Shown in pieces: positions 5,912 through 9,903 of a stretch of DNA of 9,903 bases; position 1 is the first letter of the stretch; each line of letters starts with the position of its first letter. Source of the stretch: Deltaproteobacteria bacterium (GTDB taxonomy: Bacteria; Desulfobacterota; JAFDIG01); the NCBI GenBank assembly GCA_019308145.1, contig JAFDIG010000063.1:1-9903 (forward strand). The letters run 5' to 3'. Position numbers and translations under genes: made by a program. The notes under the pieces are model-generated. The model was not told where the DNA came from. It did no database searches and was given only the letters and a program-made list of their open reading frames with translations.

Positions 5912-6705
5912 GTTATACCTAATTTCCATGCTATTTTATGAGGGAGAAGCGATAGCCATCTTCCCTTTTTACATTTATTAATTAAATAACGATCTCCATA
6001 TCCAGAAAGAAAGGCAAAATAATCACTTTTTTTTACATTTCCTCCAAAATATCTATATTTTTCAAAAGATCTGTCAATTCTTCTTAAATTCTCTACCCTG
6101 TCAATAGGTTTTAAATCTTTTTTTAATATAGCTTTATCAAAGTCTACTATATAGATCTCTTTGTCTGAGACTATAATATTTCTAATATTTAGATCTTTAT
6201 GTAAAATACCTTTATCATGCATATCTTTTATTATCTTACCACTTTTTTTTAAGCTCTTTCTCCTGAGAGATATAGAAAGAGTTCTATCATTCAAAAATTC
6301 TGCTAAATCCTTTGAATTCTCCAATTTTTTTGTTATTAGATAGCCTATCTTTTCCTTTTTCATTTTTATTGCTGAAATTACTTCAGGTACTTTTAAACCA
6401 TGTTCAGCTCCCCATGCCAAAATATATGCCTCTTTAAAAGCTCGATCACTTTTAACAAAAAGATCTCCAAATATCTTAGAAAAAAACCCTCCCCTATGAT
6501 ACCCTTTAACCATAAAGGAATATTTTTTTTCGGCTGTTTCTATACGAAGATCTTTAATCTCTCCTCTTTTTTTAAGGGATACTTTATCTTTATTAACCAT
6601 TTCAACAATGGATTTAAAACCTATTTTATTTAAGTCATTGAAAAATTTTTTTGCAATTATTAGTTCCCATTCTTTTGATGAAAGCTTTATAAATATATTA
6701 TTCAT
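5908..6705 (-). CDS. KdkA/WaaP-like lipopolysaccharide-core or Kdo kinase family protein
   Basis: A 265-residue protein kinase-fold enzyme. Visible elements: a beta-strand lysine candidate in FMVKGYHRGG (Lys67), RAFKEAYIL with a helix-C Glu at 92, GLKVPEVI, the catalytic loop HKDLNIRN (169-176, catalytic Asp171, metal-binding Asn176) and the metal-binding IVDFDKA (188-192). The H-x-DLN-x-x-N and DFD forms, the YHRGG segment and the length fit the Kdo kinase (KdkA) / LPS heptose kinase (WaaP) group, which phosphorylates LPS inner-core sugars at the cytoplasmic face. A kinase acting on another lipid or glycan cannot be excluded. No clear ribosome site precedes ATG 6705. It ends in a TAG that overlaps the TAA of the convergent 110-aa gene, and follows the LpoA-like gene after 183 nt. 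Fold secure; substrate inferred. Confidence 0.82.
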   Translation of the reverse strand: MNNIFIKLSSKEWELIIAKKFFNDLNKIGFKSIVEMVNKDKVSLKKRGEIKDLRIETAEKKYSFMVKGYHRGGFFSKIFGDLFVKSDRAFKEAYILAWGAEHGLKVPEVISAIKMKKEKIGYLITKKLENSKDLAEFLNDRTLSISLRRKSLKKSGKIIKDMHDKGILHKDLNIRNIIVSDKEIYIVDFDKAILKKDLKPIDRVENLRRIDRSFEKYRYFGGNVKKSDYFAFLSGYGDRYLINKCKKGRWLSLLPHKIAWKLGIT

Positions 6706-6837
6706 TATTTTTTTATGATTTTAATCATCATTATTAATGGTAAAATGGAATTTTATATCCCATCATAATAAAAGAGAATATTAAATATTTAGGTATAAAA
6801 CCTGACTCTATGGGGTTGCAAGGCTTTAATATATACT

Positions 6838-6849
6838 AATCAATTGATT
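6838..6849. repeat. Perfect 12-bp palindrome in the kinase upstream region
   Basis: AATCAATTGATT is its own reverse complement. It lies in the 183-nt gap (6706-6888) between the LpoA-like stop and the kinase start. It has no adjacent T run, so it is not a terminator; a dimeric regulator site is possible, but in AT-rich DNA it could be chance. The rest of this gap holds no recognisable RNA or gene. Confidence 0.3.
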
Positions 6850-6888
6850 TATTTTTATTTATGGTTATAGATTAATGAAAAGGATAGT

Positions 6889-8784
6889 TTATTTTACTTC
6901 GACAATCTCCCCATTTTCAACTTTAAGGATATAAAGTTGCTTAATATTTTCACCTTCTTCAGTAAATCCTCTGAGTCCTGAAACACCTGGGAAATCCTTT
7001 ATTGAAAAAAGAGCATCTTTTAATGTTTCTCTGTCAATAGCTTTTTGTTGGGATAAAATCAGATATATAATTCGGGCTGCATCATAAGCCTGAGCTTCTA
7101 AAATGCTTGGCTCTTGACCAAAGGTATTTATAAATTCTTTTACAAAATCTGAAACATACAGAGAATTACTGTTTTTAAAAAAGCCGTCAGCAAAAATTGC
7201 TCCATTCACATACTTATCCCCTGTTTTTATAAACCGAGGCGTATCCCATAGGTGCGTGCCTAAAAGTAGAACACCTATGATATCAAAATACTCAAGCTGA
7301 GAAGCAATCATTGCCCCTTTCTCTGGCTCATCTGGTATAAATATTGCCTGAAAATGAACTATTGGATATCTCCTTTTCACTCCACTTCTTCCTGTTCTGG
7401 GAGTATATGATCCAAGATGAGCAATTCTTCTGATATGAGATTGAAAATCGGTTTCAGTTTCTTTGTATCTTTCTTCCTCAACTATTTCTCCACCTCTTTT
7501 TGTAAATTCATCCCAAAAGATATTTTTCATTTTAATACCAAAGGTGTTGTTTGGATAGATAACTGCTGCGGTAACAATATTTAAATCTTTTATTATATAT
7601 TGAGAAATGGTTGATATCTCTAACCTTGCGGTAAGAGAATTGCGAAAAACAAAGTCCCCTATTTTATAAATCTCTTCCAGAGGGGTAAGGGTTATGATAG
7701 GGATCTTTTTTTCTTGTGCAATTGTAGCAGCTGATTTTGACTCCCTTTTGAAAAGTGGTCCTATTATAGCAATAACATTATTATTTGATGCAAGTCTTAA
7801 CACTGCATTTTTTGCTTCTTCAGGATCAGTTGATGTATCTTCTATCAGAAGCTTCACTTTCAAATCATTATGTTCATAATTAAATATCTTCATACCTAAT
7901 AAAATACCTTTTAAACATCTTTCTCCATAACCTCTCCCTTTCCCACTTAATGGAAGCAAAACCCCAACCAATGGCTGAGCTGGAGTAGGCAGACTTCTTT
8001 TTAATCTTTTCACCTCTTCAGGGGATAAAGTTTTCCCTGTTGCTTGTTGTAGTTCTAAAAGCAACTTATCAGCTTTTTTCTTTTTTCCCTCATTTAGATA
8101 ATAAGATACAAGCCTTAATTTAACATCGTTAATCAAAAAGAAGTTGGGGTATTTATTTAAGATCTCCTCAAGTTCTTTTTTCTTTAATACCCTGTTTATT
8201 ATTAGGGATACTCTCGTTTTTATCCCATCTTTTACATCAATCCTTTTCTCTACTTTCCATACTTTTTCATACCATATAACTGCTTCAACCCTTTTTCCTA
8301 ATTTATTTTTAACATCACCCATAAGTGAAAAGATAGCAGCTTTGTTTTCTGATACTGGAATATGCTGGCAGATATCTATTAGAATTTTTTCGGCTTTATA
8401 ATATTGATTTAAATGGTAGTAGGATAAAGCAAGGTAATATTTTGCTTTAAAAAAGCTATTTTCCTCAGGAAATTTATAGATCACTATCTTAAACTTTTCG
8501 CTTGCCTCTTTATATCTTTTTCTCTCAAGGTAGATCTTGCCAATACTTAATAATGCATCATCACAAAGGGTTGAAGAAGGGTATGCCTCAACAAAATCCT
8601 GAAATAATTTTAAAGCCTTATCTATTTCTCCTTGTTGTATAAGATTTTGGGCATTGTTGAATTTTTCTCTCTCAGAAGGAGAGATAGGTGTCTTAATATA
8701 TACCCTTCTTGGTTGGCATCCCCAAAACAGAGAAAATATAAGGCATATAAAAAGAAGAAGGGAAAAAGCTCGTAGAGTTTTCAT
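6889..8784 (-). CDS. LpoA-like lipoprotein: TPR repeats plus periplasmic-binding-protein fold
   Basis: A 631-residue envelope protein. Residues 1-22 are a signal peptide ending FWG before Cys23, a somewhat atypical lipobox (Phe at -3). Residues 38-250 carry tetratricopeptide-type repeats (for example AQNLIQQGEIDKALKLF, then AYPSS, then ALLSIGKIYLERKRYKEA and YYLALSYYHLNQYYKAE), like YbgF/ComL proteins. From about 272 a branched-chain amino-acid-binding (LivK-like) fold begins: VGVLLPLSGKG, then IEDTSTDPEEA, VIAIIGPL, YPNNTFG and AQAYDAARI. This domain order is that of LpoA, the outer-membrane lipoprotein that activates the peptidoglycan synthase PBP1A; an amino-acid or peptide sensor role is the alternative. 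ATG 8784 has AAGGA 6 nt upstream and overlaps the hpt stop as ATGA, so translation is coupled. Architecture is clear; partner is inferred. Confidence 0.9.
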   Translation of the reverse strand: MKTLRAFSLLLFICLIFSLFWGCQPRRVYIKTPISPSEREKFNNAQNLIQQGEIDKALKLFQDFVEAYPSSTLCDDALLSIGKIYLERKRYKEASEKFKIVIYKFPEENSFFKAKYYLALSYYHLNQYYKAEKILIDICQHIPVSENKAAIFSLMGDVKNKLGKRVEAVIWYEKVWKVEKRIDVKDGIKTRVSLIINRVLKKKELEEILNKYPNFFLINDVKLRLVSYYLNEGKKKKADKLLLELQQATGKTLSPEEVKRLKRSLPTPAQPLVGVLLPLSGKGRGYGERCLKGILLGMKIFNYEHNDLKVKLLIEDTSTDPEEAKNAVLRLASNNNVIAIIGPLFKRESKSAATIAQEKKIPIITLTPLEEIYKIGDFVFRNSLTARLEISTISQYIIKDLNIVTAAVIYPNNTFGIKMKNIFWDEFTKRGGEIVEEERYKETETDFQSHIRRIAHLGSYTPRTGRSGVKRRYPIVHFQAIFIPDEPEKGAMIASQLEYFDIIGVLLLGTHLWDTPRFIKTGDKYVNGAIFADGFFKNSNSLYVSDFVKEFINTFGQEPSILEAQAYDAARIIYLILSQQKAIDRETLKDALFSIKDFPGVSGLRGFTEEGENIKQLYILKVENGEIVEVK

Positions 8785-9308
8785 CTTTTTTCCTTAAAAA
8801 TAAATATATCAGGCAAATGTCTATATTTTTCATCCACATCTATTCCATATCCAACTATAAAACCATCTTCAATTGTAAATCCCACATAATCGGCTTCAAA
8901 AGGGATCTTTCTGCGCATCTTTTTATCAATAAGTACTAAAAATTTTAAAGAGTTTGGCTTTTTTTCTTCGATCTTTTCTTTTATAAAATTAAGTGTAATA
9001 CCTGTATCAAGAATATCTTCCACAATAATTACATCCTGATCTTTTAGATCCATTTCTACATCTTTGATAATATTGATCTTTCCAGAAGATACTGTTGAGC
9101 TTCCATAACTGCTTGCCTGAATGAAATCTATTCTTGTATCTACATTTAGATAACGGATCAGATCCGCAAGAACCATAAAAGCACCTTTTAGGATACCAAT
9201 AAGAATTACCTTTTTTTTGCCATACTCTTTATTTATTTCTTCGGCTATCTCTTTTAATCTTTTCTCAATATTATCTTTAGTAATAAAAGGTATTAGATGA
9301 TCGTCCAT
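8781..9308 (-). CDS. hpt: Hypoxanthine phosphoribosyltransferase (purine salvage)
   Basis: A 175-residue cytoplasmic enzyme, typical length for bacterial Hpt, that transfers the phosphoribosyl group of PRPP to hypoxanthine (often also guanine) to make IMP or GMP. Seen here: ILKGAFMVLADL (residues 39-50) forming the pyrophosphate-binding region, SSYGSSTVSSG (66-76) as the flexible active-site loop, the PRPP signature VIIVEDILDTGITL (93-106) with Glu97, Asp98, Asp101 and Thr102-Gly103, Lys-rich FLVLIDKK, and DYVGFTIEDGFIVGYGID at the purine-binding end. ATG 9308 has AAAGGGG at 9313-9319, 4 nt upstream. It is the first gene of a two-gene unit with the LpoA-like lipoprotein, overlapping it by 4 nt. 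Linkage of salvage to envelope biology may be only transcriptional convenience. No convincing promoter was found upstream. Confidence 0.96.
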   Translation of the reverse strand: MDDHLIPFITKDNIEKRLKEIAEEINKEYGKKKVILIGILKGAFMVLADLIRYLNVDTRIDFIQASSYGSSTVSSGKINIIKDVEMDLKDQDVIIVEDILDTGITLNFIKEKIEEKKPNSLKFLVLIDKKMRRKIPFEADYVGFTIEDGFIVGYGIDVDEKYRHLPDIFIFKEKR

Positions 9309-9360
9309 TTTTCCCCTTTCAGTAAGATCTTTTATATAAAATATTAGAATTTTAACATGA

Positions 9361-9379
9361 TAAAGTTAGCCTAAAGTTA
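9361..9379. repeat. 8-bp direct repeat upstream of hpt, 11-bp period
   Basis: TAAAGTTA occurs at 9361-9368 and again at 9372-9379, separated by 3 bp, so the repeats recur every 11 bp, about one helical turn. It lies 53-71 bp before the hpt start. Tandem half-sites of this period are used by OmpR/PhoB-type regulators. It could also be chance in AT-rich DNA. Confidence 0.35.
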
Positions 9380-9397
9380 ATTAGTTATTTTATTTTT

Positions 9398-9440
9398 AAA
9401 AAAGCACTTTTGGGGAAGAAATCTTTAATGCTCTTCCCCA
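9398..9440 (-). terminator. Probable terminator of the metallo-beta-lactamase-fold gene
   Basis: A 9-bp inverted repeat: TGGGGAAGA at 9411-9419 pairs with TCTTCCCCA at 9432-9440, with a 12-nt loop. On the minus strand a run of six T (9403-9398) follows after 8 nt, which is rather far for a classic terminator, but a small AAAA/TTTT hairpin may bridge the gap. On the plus strand no T run follows. It lies 52 nt beyond the hydrolase stop codon. Confidence 0.5.
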
Positions 9441-9492
9441 TAGAGTTATTTCAAATATTATGAGGGTTTAATTTTTTATTGTTTATCAATAA

Positions 9493-9903
9493 TCATCGTG
9501 CATGTTCAAGTACCAAAATACCTTCCTTTTCATTAATGTTTTCTTTGGTTATCTCTACTTCACTTGTACCTGTTTTTATTACTTTTTCTTTTCCTTTTAA
9601 AAATGGTTCAACATCCTTTACTGGGAAATCAAGCTTTTCTGTTTTGAAATGCATAGGTATTACTACTTTAGGCTTTAATTGGTCTACCACTTTAGTTGCC
9701 TGTTGATGGTCGATAGTAAAAAACCCGCCTACTGGAATTAGTAAGATATCAATTTGACCAATTTCTTTTATTTGTTTATCGGTCAGTATGTGGCCTAAAT
9801 CTCCAAGATGACAAACCTTTAATCCATCAACATCAAAAACAAATATTGTATTTGAACCTCTTTCCTTTCCATTGGAGCTATCATGAAAAGAATTTACACC
9901 TTT
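9493..9903 (-). CDS. Metallo-beta-lactamase-fold hydrolase (UlaG/UPF0173-like), C-terminal part, 5'-truncated by the window
   Basis: The minus frame is open from 9903 to TGA at 9493-9495, giving 136 residues with no start in the window. A GTG at 9690 is internal, not a start. Family features in the visible part: FHDSSNGKERGSNTIF, then HLGDLGH (residues 32-38, metal-ligand Asp35), DILLIPVGGFFTIDH (52-66), and IPMHFKT (82-88, His85 as a late metal ligand). These fit the UlaG/YtkL-like metal-dependent hydrolases, a zinc- or manganese-dependent MBL group with many unassigned members. The N-terminal H-x-H-x-D-H motif must lie outside the window. It is followed by a probable hairpin terminator, so it is likely not co-transcribed with hpt 184 nt further on. 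Substrate unknown. Confidence 0.9.
   Translation of the reverse strand, partial: KGVNSFHDSSNGKERGSNTIFVFDVDGLKVCHLGDLGHILTDKQIKEIGQIDILLIPVGGFFTIDHQQATKVVDQLKPKVVIPMHFKTEKLDFPVKDVEPFLKGKEKVIKTGTSEVEITKENINEKEGILVLEHAR

Noticed and set aside
6741..6762. Weak hairpin (TGGGA/TTCCA with one G-U pair) followed by TTTTA on the minus strand
   Set aside because: Only 5 bp and over 120 nt beyond the LpoA-like stop, just before the kinase; too weak to call a terminator.
9309..9360. Possible promoter for hpt (TATAAA-like boxes in AT-rich DNA)
   Set aside because: No -35 at proper spacing scored better than expected by chance in this composition.
9479..9706. Plus-strand open frame opposite the MBL-fold gene
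   Set aside because: Antisense of a clear family member (HLGDLGH, IPMHFKT) whose frame runs through the whole interval.

Overview
The window comes from an AT-rich Gram-negative bacterium. The evidence for an outer membrane is a LolA-like lipoprotein carrier, a lipopolysaccharide/Kdo-kinase-like protein and an LpoA-like lipoprotein. Two small proteins resemble families I associate with Desulfobacterota, Nitrospirota and neighbouring phyla. That placement is inference; I cannot name the organism. The sequence shows no tRNA, rRNA, CRISPR array or insertion sequence, and no gene looks broken.

Layout: (1) 1-474 (+) is the 3' end of a beta-rich, probably surface protein. It ends in a strong 13-bp bidirectional hairpin terminator (511-544) that also serves the convergent minus-strand operon. 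(2) 5464 down to 553 (-) is a compact operon, read in this order: LolA-like carrier, catalytically complete ketosynthase, catalytically dead ketosynthase partner (chain-length-factor-like), CrtI/CrtISO-type FAD oxidoreductase, then a small three-cysteine protein after a 68-nt gap. The first four genes overlap or lie 1-6 nt apart. (3) 5542-5589 is an overlapping divergent promoter region. The plus-strand promoter (TTGACA, 17 bp, TATTAT) would start transcription at or within 3 nt of the ATG of a conserved 110-aa protein (5579-5911), so that mRNA should be leaderless. (4) 6705-5908 (-) is a KdkA/WaaP-like kinase whose stop codon overlaps that of the 110-aa gene. (5) 9308-6889 (-) is hpt followed, with a 4-nt ATGA overlap, by a TPR plus periplasmic-binding-fold lipoprotein. 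(6) 9903-9493 (-) is the C-terminal part of a metallo-beta-lactamase-fold hydrolase, followed by a probable terminator.

The most interesting unit is the LolA / KS-alpha / KS-beta / FAD desaturase operon. A KS plus chain-length-factor pair implies an iterative type II polyketide or fatty-acid-like chain. A CrtI-type enzyme implies desaturation or isomerisation of a long hydrophobic chain. A dedicated LolA-like carrier implies delivery to the outer membrane. Together they suggest an aryl-polyene-like pigment or an unusual outer-membrane lipid. No acyl carrier protein, ketoreductase, dehydratase or MMPL exporter is present in the window, so the rest of the pathway must be encoded elsewhere.
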